A stretch of DNA of 64,000 nt from Limnobacter litoralis (GCF_030160455.1 NZ_BSOJ01000009.1:170709-234708), one strand, 5' to 3'. Numbered from the stretch's first letter, positions 1 through 8,820 are shown. Notes: generated from the sequence alone by a model not told the origin. Numbers and translations are program-made.

Positions 1-1
1 T

Positions 2-886
2 CATGCGTCGTCCTTGACGCATGACTGGCTGGAGAAAGTGAAAGCCAGTGATGATTTGGCGCAAAGCTGCCAGCATGCGGTGCTCCCTCTGGATGTGCAT
101 CACACGGCCAGCATCGGTCCTGACCTCTGGCTGACCGCTTTTGCCTTTGGCGCATCGCGCGTTACGCTCGTGATGACTCCCGAAGAGCATGGGTTCTACG
201 GCGAGGCATTGAATAATCAAGTTCAGTGGGTTAATTCCGTGATGGTTGCCCTTGGCTATGAGGCCAGGGTGAGAGTGCTTGCACAAGCCGATGCGGCCGA
301 CATATACAGGCAGAAGCTTGGCGGATTCAAGAAGACTTGGCAGGCCGCAGCGTTTGAAATGTCAGGCACCAAACGCGGCCGAATGGAATTCGCCTTGGAT
401 CACCTTGCCGATCAATCCGGTACGGATGTGTCCTCCCCGATTCCCCTGGCTGCGCCTTCGCCTTTCGGCAAGGTGCTTGTAGACACGTCGAAGTGTACTT
501 TGTGCATGTCATGCACCAGCGCATGCCCGGCCTCGGCTCTGATTGACAATCCTGAAACGCCCCAGCTTCGATTCATTGAACGCAACTGCGTGCAGTGCGG
601 CCTTTGTGTAAACACATGCCCGGAAGATGCATTGACCCTGGTGCCCCAGTTACAGCTGGGTGCGGCTGCGCGCAGTCGTCAGGTATTGAATGAAAGTCAG
701 CCTTATCACTGCACCTCTTGTGGCAAGCCCTTTGGCACCCGCCACATGATCGAAACCATGTTGACCAAGTTGTCTGCTCACAGCATGTTTGCGCAAAATG
801 CCAAGCGACTCACCATGTGCGGGGACTGTCGGGTCAATGACATGTTCAGGGCAGAAGATGAAATGAAAATTGTGGAGAAAAAGTAA
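2..886 (+). CDS. 4Fe-4S ferredoxin-type protein of formate dehydrogenase operon (5' partial)
   Basis: The reading frame is open to the left edge of the window, so the N-terminus is missing; TTG at 14 is only an internal codon. The visible 290 or so residues carry two ferredoxin-type 4Fe-4S motifs, CTLCMSCTSACP and CVQCGLCVNTCP, about 30 residues apart, followed by two CxxC pairs (CTSC and CGDC) near the C-terminus that could hold a zinc or another cluster. Proteins of this kind, usually 600 residues or more, are encoded next to formate dehydrogenases in Burkholderiales, and electron transfer or cofactor assembly is the likely role. Its stop codon overlaps the start of the chaperone gene by one base, so the two are translationally coupled. 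Confidence 0.85.
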   Translation, partial: HASSLTHDWLEKVKASDDLAQSCQHAVLPLDVHHTASIGPDLWLTAFAFGASRVTLVMTPEEHGFYGEALNNQVQWVNSVMVALGYEARVRVLAQADAADIYRQKLGGFKKTWQAAAFEMSGTKRGRMEFALDHLADQSGTDVSSPIPLAAPSPFGKVLVDTSKCTLCMSCTSACPASALIDNPETPQLRFIERNCVQCGLCVNTCPEDALTLVPQLQLGAAARSRQVLNESQPYHCTSCGKPFGTRHMIETMLTKLSAHSMFAQNAKRLTMCGDCRVNDMFRAEDEMKIVEKK

Positions 887-1509
887 TGACCTCCGTTCAT
901 CCCCGAGACAACAGCATCGCAGGTGAAGACTGGGCCAGGGCGGATTTCTACAGCCTTCTGGCGCAACTTTTTGCCGGACGTGTAGACGACAGTTTTCTGG
1001 CGCGTTTTCGTGAAATTGATCCTTCAAGCGTAGACCTTGCCAGCCCTTTGGGCTTTGAGTTTTCCGAATTGCTTCGTGCGGTCAAGCATGTTGATTCAGC
1101 GGCAATCAAGTCCGAATACGACGACAGTTTTATTGGCGTGGGCAGGCCCGAAATTTTTCTGTTTGGTTCTTACTACCAAACCGGTTTCCTCAATGAGAAG
1201 CCGTTGATCAAATTGCGCAACGACTTGGCCGCTTTGGGCTTGGAGCGCGATGAATCCATGGTTGAAACGGAAGACCATTTGGCCTTTCTTTGTGAAGTGA
1301 TGCGGTATTTGATACTTGCCGACGATCCCCCGGTTGCCTTTTCTGTGCAGAGGGCGTTTTTTCACAACCACATTGCGGGTTGGTACGAAGAGGCCATGCA
1401 GGCCATAGAGCATGGCGGAAAAACAGATTTTTACAAGGTTGTTGGCCGTTTGGCCAAAGTGTTTTTTGATGTGGAAACTCAGTCTTTTGACTTTGAACAC
1501 GCAGTTTAA
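886..1509 (+). CDS. TorD-family molecular chaperone for formate dehydrogenase
   Basis: This 207-residue, all-helical-looking protein has the length and motif pattern of TorD/DmsD-type redox enzyme maturation proteins. The pattern Y-x-x-L-x-x-L-F near residue 20, an aromatic-rich FLFGSYY segment near residue 98 and the EDHLAFLCEVM helix near residue 130 are typical. Family members bind the Tat signal peptide of a molybdoenzyme in the cytoplasm until cofactor insertion is complete. Here the client is almost certainly the formate dehydrogenase alpha subunit two genes downstream. The start ATG overlaps the preceding stop (TAATG). Confidence 0.88.
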   Translation: MTSVHPRDNSIAGEDWARADFYSLLAQLFAGRVDDSFLARFREIDPSSVDLASPLGFEFSELLRAVKHVDSAAIKSEYDDSFIGVGRPEIFLFGSYYQTGFLNEKPLIKLRNDLAALGLERDESMVETEDHLAFLCEVMRYLILADDPPVAFSVQRAFFHNHIAGWYEEAMQAIEHGGKTDFYKVVGRLAKVFFDVETQSFDFEHAV

Positions 1510-1522
1510 TCGAGGTGACAAT

Positions 1523-1750
1523 ATGACGAACAAATCCAAGATGAATGACAAGTCAGTGGCTTCTCGGCGTCAGTTCCTGCTGGGAGCCGGCGTGGGTGCC
1601 GCTGCCGCTGGTGCTGCGCTATTGGCCAGCCAGAAGGCGCAGACAGTCGAAAAGGTGGCGCAAGCCGAACCTTCAGCCACACCGGTTAAAGGGGACGGTT
1701 ATCAGCTGTCAGACCACGTCAAAACTTACTACCGAACCTTGCTGGTTTAA
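1523..1750 (+). CDS. Small Tat-signal protein of formate dehydrogenase region (TIGR02811 type)
   Basis: A 75-residue protein made mostly of a twin-arginine signal: SRRQFLLGAG followed by an Ala/Gly-rich hydrophobic stretch. The short mature tail ends in DHVKTYYRTLLV. This matches the small 'formate dehydrogenase region TAT target' family, whose function is not known. The ATG at 1523 was chosen over upstream in-frame codons because it has a GAGGTG ribosome-binding site and places the Tat motif near the N-terminus. It lies between the chaperone and alpha subunit genes, so it may be an accessory or structural peptide of the exported enzyme. Confidence 0.85.
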   Translation: MTNKSKMNDKSVASRRQFLLGAGVGAAAAGAALLASQKAQTVEKVAQAEPSATPVKGDGYQLSDHVKTYYRTLLV

Positions 1751-1765
1751 TTGCAGGAGACTGGA

Positions 1766-4699
1766 ATGTTGAAGAAGAAAGAGTCCAACTTGCAAGTTCA
1801 GGCAGCACCAACAGCCCGCATGAATTTGTTGCATAAACTGGGCAGCGCCATGGGTACCATGGACCGCCGTGCCTTTTTGAAGAAATCCGGTATCGGCGTT
1901 GGCGCTGGTGCAGTCGCCGGCGCGTTGCCCTTCGGCATGGTCAAAAAGGCCAGCGCCGAGGCCAAGGCCACCAACGGTGGAAAGATTGAAGTCAAACGCA
2001 CCGTGTGTACTCATTGTTCAGTGGGTTGCGCAGTGGATGCGGTCGTCGAAAACGGTGTTTGGGTACGTCAAAACCCCGTGTTCGACAGCCCCATCAACAT
2101 GGGTTCGCATTGCGCCAAGGGCGCGGCCCTGCGTGAGCACGGTCACGGTGAGCACCGCTTGAAGTACCCCATGAAATTGGTGAATGGCAAGTACACCAAA
2201 ATCACTTGGGATGAGGCACTGGATGCCATCAGCAAGAAAATGCTGGCTTTGCGCGAAAAGAGCGGACCTGACTCCATCTTCTTCGTAGGCTCATCCAAGC
2301 ACAACAACGAGCAAAGCTATCTGATGCGCAAGTGGGTTTCCCTGTGGGGCACCAACAACTGCGACCACCAGGCCCGAATTTGCCACTCCACCACAGTGGC
2401 GGGTGTGGCCAACACTTGGGGTTATGGCGCCATGACCAACTCCTACAACGACATGCAGAACACCAAGTGCGCGTTGTACATTGGTTCTAACGCTGCCGAG
2501 GCGCATCCAGTCTCTATGCTGCACATGCTGCACGCCAAGGAAACTGGCGCAAAAATGATTGTGGTCGACCCTCGATTCACACGCACGGCGGCCCGTGCTG
2601 ACAAGCACATCCGCATTCGTTCAGGTTCAGACATTCCTTTCCTGTTCGGAGTGCTTTACCACATCTTCAAGAACGGCTGGGAAGACACCAAGTACATCAA
2701 TGACCGGGTTTATGGCATGGACCAGGTCAAGGCCGATGTACTTGCCAAGTGGACTCCCGACAAAGTGGAAGAGGCTTGCGGCGTATCCGAGGCCGATGTT
2801 TATTATGTGGCCGAGACCATGTCCAAAAACCGCCCAAGCACTCTGGTGTGGTGCATGGGCCAAACCCAGCATACCATCGGTAACGCCATGGTTCGTGCTT
2901 CTTGTATTCTGCAACTGGCCTTAGGTAACGTAGGTGTATCAGGCGGTGGCACCAATATTTTCCGCGGTCACGACAACGTACAGGGTGCCACCGACGTAGG
3001 ACCCAACCCAGATTCATTGCCAGGCTATTACGGCATTGCTGAAGGTTCATGGAAGCACTGGTGCAGCGTTTGGGGTCTTGATTATGAATACGTCAAGGGC
3101 CGCTACGCCGAAGACATGATGAGCAAGAGCGGGATGACCGTTTCCCGCTGGGTAGATGGTGTATTGGAGAATCCTGAACTGATCGATCAGAAGGCCGGCA
3201 ATTTGAAGGGCCTGTTCTTCTGGGGCCACGCACCGAACTCTCAGACTCGTGGTCTGGACATGAAGCGTGCCATGGACAAGCTCGATCTGTTGGTCGTGAT
3301 TGATCCTTATCCCTCTGCAACAGCCGCCATGGCTGCCATGCCTGGCGACCCCGCTGATTTGAATCCGAACCGGGAAGTGTATCTGCTGCCTTCTACCACG
3401 CAGTTTGAAACACATGGTTCAGTAACCGCCTCCAACCGATCCATGCAGTGGCGCGAGCAGGTGATCGAGCCTTTGTTCGATAGCCGCACTGACCACATGA
3501 TTATGTATCAGTTTGCACAGAAGCTAGGTTTCGCAAACGAACTTGTCAAGAACTACAAGATGGTCGATGGCAAAGGCGGAATGAAAGAGCCTGAAATCGA
3601 ATCTATTCTTCAAGAAATTAACCGTGGCACCTGGACGATCGGTATGAGCGGCCAGAGCCCGGAACGTTTGAAAATGCACATGAAAAATATGCACACCTTC
3701 AATGTGCGCAGTCTGCGTGCCGAGGGTGGTCCATGTGATGGCGATTATTTCGGATTGCCTTGGCCTTGCTATGGCACACCCGAGCTGAAGCACCCTGGCT
3801 CTCCAGTGCTTTACAACACTTCATTGAATGTCATGGATGGTGGCGGTAATTTCCGCGCCAACTTCGGCGTTGAAAAAGATGGTGTTTCGCTGTTGGCAGC
3901 AGATGGCTCTTACTCCAAGGGTGCTGAAATCACAACGGGCTATCCAGAGTTTACGTCTGACATGCTCAAAAAATTGGGCTGGTGGGACGATCTTACAGAG
4001 GATGAGAAGAAGCTTGCAGATGGCAAAAACTGGAAAACCGATCTGTCGGGCGGTATTCAGCGTGTGGCGATGAAACATGGCTGTCATCCATTTGGTAACG
4101 CGCGCGCACGTGCCGTGGTCTGGAACTTCCCTGATCCGGTTCCACAACACCGTGAGCCGCTGTATTCGACACGTCCTGACCTTGTGGCCAAGTATCCAAC
4201 GCACGACGACAAGAAGAACTTCTGGCGCCTGCCGACGCTGTACAAATCCATCCAGGAGAAAAATGCGGACATCAACAAGAGTTTCCCGTTGATCATGACT
4301 TCTGGTCGCTTGGTGGAATACGAAGGTGGTGGCGAGGAAACTCGCTCCAACCCATGGCTGGCAGAATTGCAACAGGAAATGTTTGTTGAAATTCACCCCA
4401 AGGTGGCCAACGACCGTGGCATTGCAAACGGCGACAAAGTGCACGTCAAAACACCGACTGGCGCGAAATTGCTGGTGCAGGCGCACGTCACTCGCAGCGT
4501 GGATGAGCACACTGTGTTCTTGCCGTTCCACTTCTCGGGTCACTGGCAAGGCAAAGACATGCTGGCCTACTACCCAGAGGGTGCGCATCCAATCGTGCGT
4601 GGTGAGGCGGTCAACACCGCAACCACCTATGGTTACGACGCCGTCACCATGATGCAGGAAACCAAGACGACTGTTTGTCAGATCGAGAAGGCCGTTTAA
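1766..4699 (+). CDS. Formate dehydrogenase alpha subunit (molybdopterin, cysteine type)
   Basis: The catalytic subunit, 977 residues, oxidises formate to CO2 at a molybdenum or tungsten bis-MGD centre in the periplasm. A Tat motif, DRRAFLKK, sits unusually far in (near residue 33) and is followed by a hydrophobic Ala/Gly stretch. A 4Fe-4S motif CTHCSVGC with a distal HCAKG follows at about residues 82-115. The active-site segment ARICHSTTVAG has Cys (TGC, codon 206) where FdnG-type enzymes have selenocysteine. Molybdopterin oxidoreductase and C-terminal dinucleotide-binding domains complete the chain. ATG at 1766 is preferred over TTG at 1751, which would lie inside the AGGAGA ribosome-binding site region. 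It is followed by beta, lipoprotein and gamma genes. Confidence 0.97.
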   Translation: MLKKKESNLQVQAAPTARMNLLHKLGSAMGTMDRRAFLKKSGIGVGAGAVAGALPFGMVKKASAEAKATNGGKIEVKRTVCTHCSVGCAVDAVVENGVWVRQNPVFDSPINMGSHCAKGAALREHGHGEHRLKYPMKLVNGKYTKITWDEALDAISKKMLALREKSGPDSIFFVGSSKHNNEQSYLMRKWVSLWGTNNCDHQARICHSTTVAGVANTWGYGAMTNSYNDMQNTKCALYIGSNAAEAHPVSMLHMLHAKETGAKMIVVDPRFTRTAARADKHIRIRSGSDIPFLFGVLYHIFKNGWEDTKYINDRVYGMDQVKADVLAKWTPDKVEEACGVSEADVYYVAETMSKNRPSTLVWCMGQTQHTIGNAMVRASCILQLALGNVGVSGGGTNIFRGHDNVQGATDVGPNPDSLPGYYGIAEGSWKHWCSVWGLDYEYVKGRYAEDMMSKSGMTVSRWVDGVLENPELIDQKAGNLKGLFFWGHAPNSQTRGLDMKRAMDKLDLLVVIDPYPSATAAMAAMPGDPADLNPNREVYLLPSTTQFETHGSVTASNRSMQWREQVIEPLFDSRTDHMIMYQFAQKLGFANELVKNYKMVDGKGGMKEPEIESILQEINRGTWTIGMSGQSPERLKMHMKNMHTFNVRSLRAEGGPCDGDYFGLPWPCYGTPELKHPGSPVLYNTSLNVMDGGGNFRANFGVEKDGVSLLAADGSYSKGAEITTGYPEFTSDMLKKLGWWDDLTEDEKKLADGKNWKTDLSGGIQRVAMKHGCHPFGNARARAVVWNFPDPVPQHREPLYSTRPDLVAKYPTHDDKKNFWRLPTLYKSIQEKNADINKSFPLIMTSGRLVEYEGGGEETRSNPWLAELQQEMFVEIHPKVANDRGIANGDKVHVKTPTGAKLLVQAHVTRSVDEHTVFLPFHFSGHWQGKDMLAYYPEGAHPIVRGEAVNTATTYGYDAVTMMQETKTTVCQIEKAV

Positions 4700-4725
4700 G
4701 GCGCTAAGGTACAAAGGAGAAAAAA

Positions 4726-5337
4726 ATGGCACGAATGAAGTTTCTAAGTGATGCCGAGCGCTGTATCGAGTGCAACGGCTGCGTCACTGCCTGTAAAAAC
4801 GAGCATGAAATCCCATGGGGCATCAATCGCCGCCGCGTTGTCACGATCAATGACGGTGAGCCAGGCGAGAAGTCAATCTCTGTGGCGTGCATGCACTGTT
4901 CAGACGCACCTTGCATGGCAGTGTGCCCGGTTAATTGCTTCTACAAAACCGATGAAGGCGTTGTGCTGCATGACAAAGACCTGTGCATCGGTTGCGGATA
5001 TTGCTTCTACGCTTGTCCGTTTGGCGCGCCCCAGTTCCCGCAAGAAGGTCAGTTTGGTCAGCGCGGAAAGATGGACAAGTGCACTTTCTGTTCAGGTGGC
5101 CCAGAGGAAAACAACTCTGAAGCCGAGTTTGAAAAATATGGCCGCAACCGCCTTGCAGAGGGCAAGCTGCCACTGTGCGCAGAAATGTGTTCGACCAAGG
5201 CTTTGTTGGCTGGCGATGCCGATGTCATTTCTGACATTTTCCGCAACCGCGTGCTGATTCGCGGCAAAGGTGCTGAACTGTGGGGCTGGAATTCTGCCTA
5301 CGGTAAGCCCGAGAAGAAAGAAGGAGCCGCGTCATGA
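4726..5337 (+). CDS. fdh3B: Formate dehydrogenase beta subunit, four-cluster ferredoxin type
   Basis: This 203-residue electron-transfer subunit is rich in cysteine motifs: CIECNGCVTACKNE near residue 13, CMHCSDAPCMAVCPVNC near 54, CIGCGYCFYACPFGAP near 88 and a split CTFC plus LCAEMC further on. The pattern fits four [4Fe-4S] clusters as in FdnH/HybA-type subunits. It should pass electrons from the alpha subunit to the cytochrome b gamma subunit. No signal peptide is seen, as expected for a partner that is exported with the Tat-tagged alpha subunit. An AAGGAGAA ribosome-binding site precedes the ATG. Confidence 0.95.
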   Translation: MARMKFLSDAERCIECNGCVTACKNEHEIPWGINRRRVVTINDGEPGEKSISVACMHCSDAPCMAVCPVNCFYKTDEGVVLHDKDLCIGCGYCFYACPFGAPQFPQEGQFGQRGKMDKCTFCSGGPEENNSEAEFEKYGRNRLAEGKLPLCAEMCSTKALLAGDADVISDIFRNRVLIRGKGAELWGWNSAYGKPEKKEGAAS

Positions 5338-5606
5338 AAGTCACCAACACAATGGTAGTGGCACTTTCTGTCGGCCTTTTGGCTTTGACCGCAGGATGTT
5401 CCAAGCTGGAACAAGCCAACGGTGGCAAAGGCTACGCAGGCAAGGCTGATACACCGGCCTACTCAGGCAACGGTGGCAAGTTTTCTGCCAATGACTTTAC
5501 GCCTGGCGACAAAACCAGCTGGCAGGAAGCCTTGACCAATCGCTCCAAGGGGCAAAATGAGTACAACCGTACACCACCCAGGGATACGGTCAGCAACAAC
5601 AAATAG
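5334..5606 (+). CDS. Small lipoprotein of the formate dehydrogenase operon
   Basis: A 90-residue protein with a short signal peptide ending in a lipobox, ALTAGC, so the mature lipoprotein begins at Cys near residue 22. The rest is hydrophilic and Gly/Asn/Lys-rich, with no recognisable domain. It overlaps the beta gene by four bases (ATGA) and ends nine bases before the gamma gene, so it is clearly part of the operon. It may help assemble or anchor the periplasmic enzyme. No function can be named from sequence. Confidence 0.85.
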   Translation: MKVTNTMVVALSVGLLALTAGCSKLEQANGGKGYAGKADTPAYSGNGGKFSANDFTPGDKTSWQEALTNRSKGQNEYNRTPPRDTVSNNK

Positions 5607-5615
5607 GAGGTTTGG

Positions 5616-6689
5616 ATGACTACAGTCTCAATGCCTCTAAAGGCTGCAGCGCCCCTAACCGGGGCGGTGTTCAAGTGGTTGGCCATCGTGATGTTTGCAA
5701 TGTTAGCAGTGTTGTTTTCAGGCGTTTCGCACGCCGATCAAACAGCGCTGTCCAAAGAGCAGGCCGCACGTCAGGCTGAGCAACCGGGCAACAATGCGCC
5801 AGTGTGGCGTGCTGCGTCCTCGGGTGAAAGCTTTGTGACCCAGGCCAAAGGTCGTGAAACCGGTGTGCTCATCAACAAAAGCGGCGAGGTCTGGCGCGAA
5901 ATTCGCAACGATCGAATCATTCAATACGGTGGTTGGCTGGTTTCCCTCGCCTTCCTGGCCATTATGGCTGTGTACCTGTTGAAAGGTCCGATCAAATTGC
6001 CTGAAAAGCGCACTGGCCGTCTGATTGAACGCTTCACTTCAGCCGAGCGACTTGCTCACTGGACCATGGCATTCAGTTTTGTTGCACTGGGCACCACAGG
6101 TCTTTTGCTGATGTTTGGCAAGTACGTGGTTGCGCCCGTGTTGGGTCTGACTGCTTTTTCCTGGATCGCCATTCTGTGTAAAAACGTCCACAACTTTGTA
6201 GGGCCTTTGTTTTCAGTCAGTATCATCGTCTTCTTTGTGATGTACGTGAAAGACAATCTGCCCGAGAAAAACGACATGCTGTGGCTGAAAAAAGCCGGTG
6301 GTCTGTTTGGACATGTGCCAGCTGGCCGCTTCAACATGGGCGAAAAGGTGTGGTTTTGGGGCGGTGTGACCGCACTGGGAATTGCAGTCTCGGTCACAGG
6401 CTACATTCTGGACTTTCCCAACTTTGACCAGGTACGGTTAACCATGCAACAGGCCCACGTCGTACACGCCACCGCTGCAATCGTCTTTATCAGCATGGCG
6501 CTGGGCCACATCTACATCGGCTCCATTGGCATGGAAGGTGCTTTGGAAGCCATGCGTGATGGTTACGTGGACGAAACCTGGGCGAAAGCACACCACGAAG
6601 ATTGGTACAACGACATCAAGGCAGGCAAAGTACCGGCGGTCCGTTCCAAGCAAGGTGCTGAGGTCATGGGCTCTCAGGTTCTAAGCTGA
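5616..6689 (+). CDS. Formate dehydrogenase gamma subunit, cytochrome b556
   Basis: A 357-residue membrane protein. An N-terminal hydrophobic segment ending VSHADQ looks like a cleavable signal or first helix; a periplasmic stretch follows, then a four-helix cytochrome b core from about residue 95. Histidines such as RLAHWTMA (near 147), KNVHNFVG and the late QAHVVHATAA and LGHIYIG segments are candidate haem b ligands. It should take electrons from the beta subunit and reduce quinone. The protein is longer than E. coli FdnI (about 217 residues) because of the N-terminal extension, as in the longer gamma subunits of many proteobacteria. AGGAGG lies before the ATG, and it is the last gene before the terminator at 6714. 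Confidence 0.94.
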   Translation: MTTVSMPLKAAAPLTGAVFKWLAIVMFAMLAVLFSGVSHADQTALSKEQAARQAEQPGNNAPVWRAASSGESFVTQAKGRETGVLINKSGEVWREIRNDRIIQYGGWLVSLAFLAIMAVYLLKGPIKLPEKRTGRLIERFTSAERLAHWTMAFSFVALGTTGLLLMFGKYVVAPVLGLTAFSWIAILCKNVHNFVGPLFSVSIIVFFVMYVKDNLPEKNDMLWLKKAGGLFGHVPAGRFNMGEKVWFWGGVTALGIAVSVTGYILDFPNFDQVRLTMQQAHVVHATAAIVFISMALGHIYIGSIGMEGALEAMRDGYVDETWAKAHHEDWYNDIKAGKVPAVRSKQGAEVMGSQVLS

Positions 6690-6713
6690 CCCATAAATTG
6701 TAGTGCTCTTGAC

Positions 6714-6742
6714 AAGCCGTTCTTCTTGAACGGCTTTTTTTT
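6714..6742 (+). terminator. Rho-independent terminator of the formate dehydrogenase operon
   Basis: A perfect 9-bp stem, AAGCCGTTC at 6714-6722 and GAACGGCTT at 6728-6736, closes a 5-base loop and is followed by a run of eight T ending at 6742. It lies 25 bases after the gamma subunit stop. Confidence 0.93.
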
Positions 6743-6765
6743 CAATGATATAGTTAGATATCTAA
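6726..6765 (+). promoter_or_regulatory. marR promoter with TTAG-N4-CTAA operator
   Basis: TTGAAC (6726-6731) and TATAGT (6749-6754) are separated by 17 bases and form a sigma-70-like promoter whose -35 box lies in the right arm of the preceding terminator. The perfect 12-bp palindrome TTAGATATCTAA (6754-6765) covers the expected transcription start. TTAG-N4-CTAA is the form of SlyA/MarR-family operators, so the MarR protein encoded 20 bases downstream probably represses itself and the exporter here. Confidence 0.7.
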
Positions 6766-6785
6766 TCAAATGACGTCTATCTATC

Positions 6786-7226
6786 ATGAACGACACTCAA
6801 GACCGGTTTGCACTGGCGCTACACAATTGTGCGCGAAGCTGGCGCAATGCGCTGGATCGTCGCCTGAAGTCCCTTGGTTTGAGCCAGGCTGCCTGGATGA
6901 CCATCGCCATGGTGGCCAGAAATCGCGAACCCCTGTCTCAAATCGATTTGGCCAATAAATTGGGCGTGGAGGGGGCCACCATGGTTTCCATGCTGGATCG
7001 ACTGGTCAAAGCTGAGCTTATAGAACGTCAGCCCTGTGAAAGTGATCGACGGGTCAAGCGGATTGCACTGACCGACAAGGGCCATGATATCCACCGTGAA
7101 TTGCGCAAACGGGCAGACAGCTTTCGAGCCGAAATTTTGGTGGGTCTGGATCAACAGCAATTGCAGGCGATGTCTGCCTTGCTAGAGGGTTTAACCGAAC
7201 GAATCGACAATTCAAGATCTGAATAG
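6786..7226 (+). CDS. MarR-family transcriptional repressor
   Basis: A 146-residue winged-helix protein of typical MarR length. The segment SQAAWMTIAMVARNREPLSQIDLANKLGV and the following wing with DRLVKAELIERQPCESDRRVKRIALTD, about residues 35-95, is the DNA-binding core; the DxRxK-type wing (SDRRVKR) is the most diagnostic part. Flanking helices would form the dimer and ligand pocket. It lies 11 bases before a DHA2 exporter, so it is probably its local drug- or phenolic-responsive repressor, acting at the palindrome at 6754. No strong ribosome-binding site precedes the ATG. Confidence 0.9.
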   Translation: MNDTQDRFALALHNCARSWRNALDRRLKSLGLSQAAWMTIAMVARNREPLSQIDLANKLGVEGATMVSMLDRLVKAELIERQPCESDRRVKRIALTDKGHDIHRELRKRADSFRAEILVGLDQQQLQAMSALLEGLTERIDNSRSE

Positions 7227-7237
7227 GCGGCACCAGC

Positions 7238-8779
7238 ATGGACAGAAGGGGGCCGTTGAACCGGCAAATGATCAGCATTTCCATCATGCTGGCCACGATC
7301 ATGCAAACGCTGGACACCACCATTGCCAACGTGGCCTTGCCGCACATGCAAGGCAGTCTGTCGGCTTCTCAGGATCAAATTGCCTGGGTTTTGACGTCCT
7401 ACATCGTTGCCGCGGCCATTGCCACGCCGCTGACTGGCTGGTTGTGCGCGCGTTTCGGTCAGAAGGAGGTTTTTCTCGTCTCTGTGGCTGGGTTCACTGT
7501 GGCCTCGGTTCTCTGCGGCATCTCCGATTCACTGGTCACCATGGTGCTTGCTCGGCTGTTGCAAGGCGTATTTGGCGCCAGTCTGGTTCCGCTTTCCCAG
7601 GCCGTGCTTCTTGAGATCAACCCCCGTGAGAAGCAGGGCAGTGCCATGGCCGTGTGGGGCATGGGGGTCATGGTTGGACCCATATTAGGCCCGACATTGG
7701 GCGGTTGGCTCACCGACAGTTACAACTGGCGTTGGGTGTTTTTCATCAATGTGCCTGTGGGTTTGATGGCCTTTTATGGCATTTGGCGCTTTATTGACCG
7801 ATTGCCGGGCAAAAAAGGCAATGGATTTGACTGGTATGGCTTTACCAGCCTGAGCCTGGCGATCGGCGCTTTGCAGATGTTGCTTGATCGTGGTGAGCAA
7901 AACGACTGGTTTGGCTCACTTGAAACCTGGATTGAGCTCACCCTGATGATTTTAGGCTTCGGCTGTTTTGTCATACACAGTTGGTACACCGACCCCGACC
8001 AGGCCTTTCTTGATCTTCGCCTGTTGAAAAACAGAAACTACATCAGTGGCCTGTTTTTTATTTTTATCGTGGGTCTGGTTCTGTTCGCCGTGCGGGCCAT
8101 TACCCCGACCCTGCTGCAAAACCTGCTGGGTTACCCTGCGTTGATGGCAGGTTGGGTGACTGCACCCACTGGGCTAGGCACCATGTTTGCGATGTTGGTG
8201 GTGGGCAGGCTGGTGGGCCGGGTCGAGTTGCGTCTTCTCTTGTCGATCGGGTTCTCTTTGACTGTGTTTTCGTTGTGGCAAATGAGTGGCTACAACCTGG
8301 ACATCGAACCCAGCGACATTGTGTGGCCTGGGGTCATTCAAGGCGTTGGCATTGGTTTGGTGTTTGTCCCTTTGAGTGCTGCAACATTTGCAACCCTTGA
8401 TTCCGGAATGCGTGCACAGGGAACAGCGCTGTACAGTCTGGTCAGAAACATCGGCAGTAGCATCGGCATCTCGATCGTTCAAACCCTGCTGGTTCGAAAC
8501 ACGCAAGTAGCCCATTCGTCCCTGGCAGAACATATTTCAAGCACCAATCCTGCGTTGCAAAGCCCTAGCCTGATTGAGCAGTTGCATCTTCACACCCAAG
8601 CAGGCTTTATGCAGCTCAATCAAATCGTGACTCGTCAGGCGGCAATGATTGCGTATGTCGATGATTTCTGGCTCATGATGGTACTCACCCTGATGGCCAT
8701 GCCCTTGTTGGTCTTGATGAAACAACCGACTCATCCACCCTCCAAAACAGAGAGTGCAGAGGCGATGGTGATGGATTAG
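7238..8779 (+). CDS. DHA2-family (EmrB/QacA) MFS multidrug efflux transporter
   Basis: A 513-residue inner membrane protein with about 14 hydrophobic segments, the length and layout of the drug:H+ antiporter-2 family. The helix-1 signature LDTTIANVALP is near residue 26, and the A-type loop LCARFGQKEVFL follows near 70. The motif-C-like Gly-rich stretch GMGVMVGPILGPTLGGWL is near residue 140 and is typical of antiporters. EmrB proteins work with an EmrA adaptor, but no adaptor gene is present here, so it either works alone or uses a distant partner. It is cotranscribed with marR. Confidence 0.92.
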   Translation: MDRRGPLNRQMISISIMLATIMQTLDTTIANVALPHMQGSLSASQDQIAWVLTSYIVAAAIATPLTGWLCARFGQKEVFLVSVAGFTVASVLCGISDSLVTMVLARLLQGVFGASLVPLSQAVLLEINPREKQGSAMAVWGMGVMVGPILGPTLGGWLTDSYNWRWVFFINVPVGLMAFYGIWRFIDRLPGKKGNGFDWYGFTSLSLAIGALQMLLDRGEQNDWFGSLETWIELTLMILGFGCFVIHSWYTDPDQAFLDLRLLKNRNYISGLFFIFIVGLVLFAVRAITPTLLQNLLGYPALMAGWVTAPTGLGTMFAMLVVGRLVGRVELRLLLSIGFSLTVFSLWQMSGYNLDIEPSDIVWPGVIQGVGIGLVFVPLSAATFATLDSGMRAQGTALYSLVRNIGSSIGISIVQTLLVRNTQVAHSSLAEHISSTNPALQSPSLIEQLHLHTQAGFMQLNQIVTRQAAMIAYVDDFWLMMVLTLMAMPLLVLMKQPTHPPSKTESAEAMVMD

Positions 8780-8791
8780 TCAAAGCCAATT

Positions 8792-8820
8792 AAAAAAGGA
8801 CCCTTGTGGGGTCCTTTTTT
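8792..8820. terminator. Bidirectional terminator between the MFS gene and rne
   Basis: AAAAAAGGACCC (8792-8803) and GGGTCCTTTTTT (8809-8820) are exact reverse complements around a 5-base loop. A and T runs on the two sides make the hairpin usable from either strand, serving both convergent transcription units. Confidence 0.9.

Noticed and set aside
2371..2391. Possible selenocysteine codon in the formate dehydrogenase
   Set aside because: The codon at the active-site position is TGC (Cys), not TGA, and no SECIS-like structure is needed.
3821..4732. 303-codon open frame on the minus strand
   Set aside because: It lies fully opposite the formate dehydrogenase alpha gene, has no ribosome-binding site or recognisable domain, and is a shadow of the codon bias on the coding strand.
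6056..6397. 113-codon minus-strand frame in the gamma subunit gene
   Set aside because: A shadow frame opposite a well-supported cytochrome b gene.
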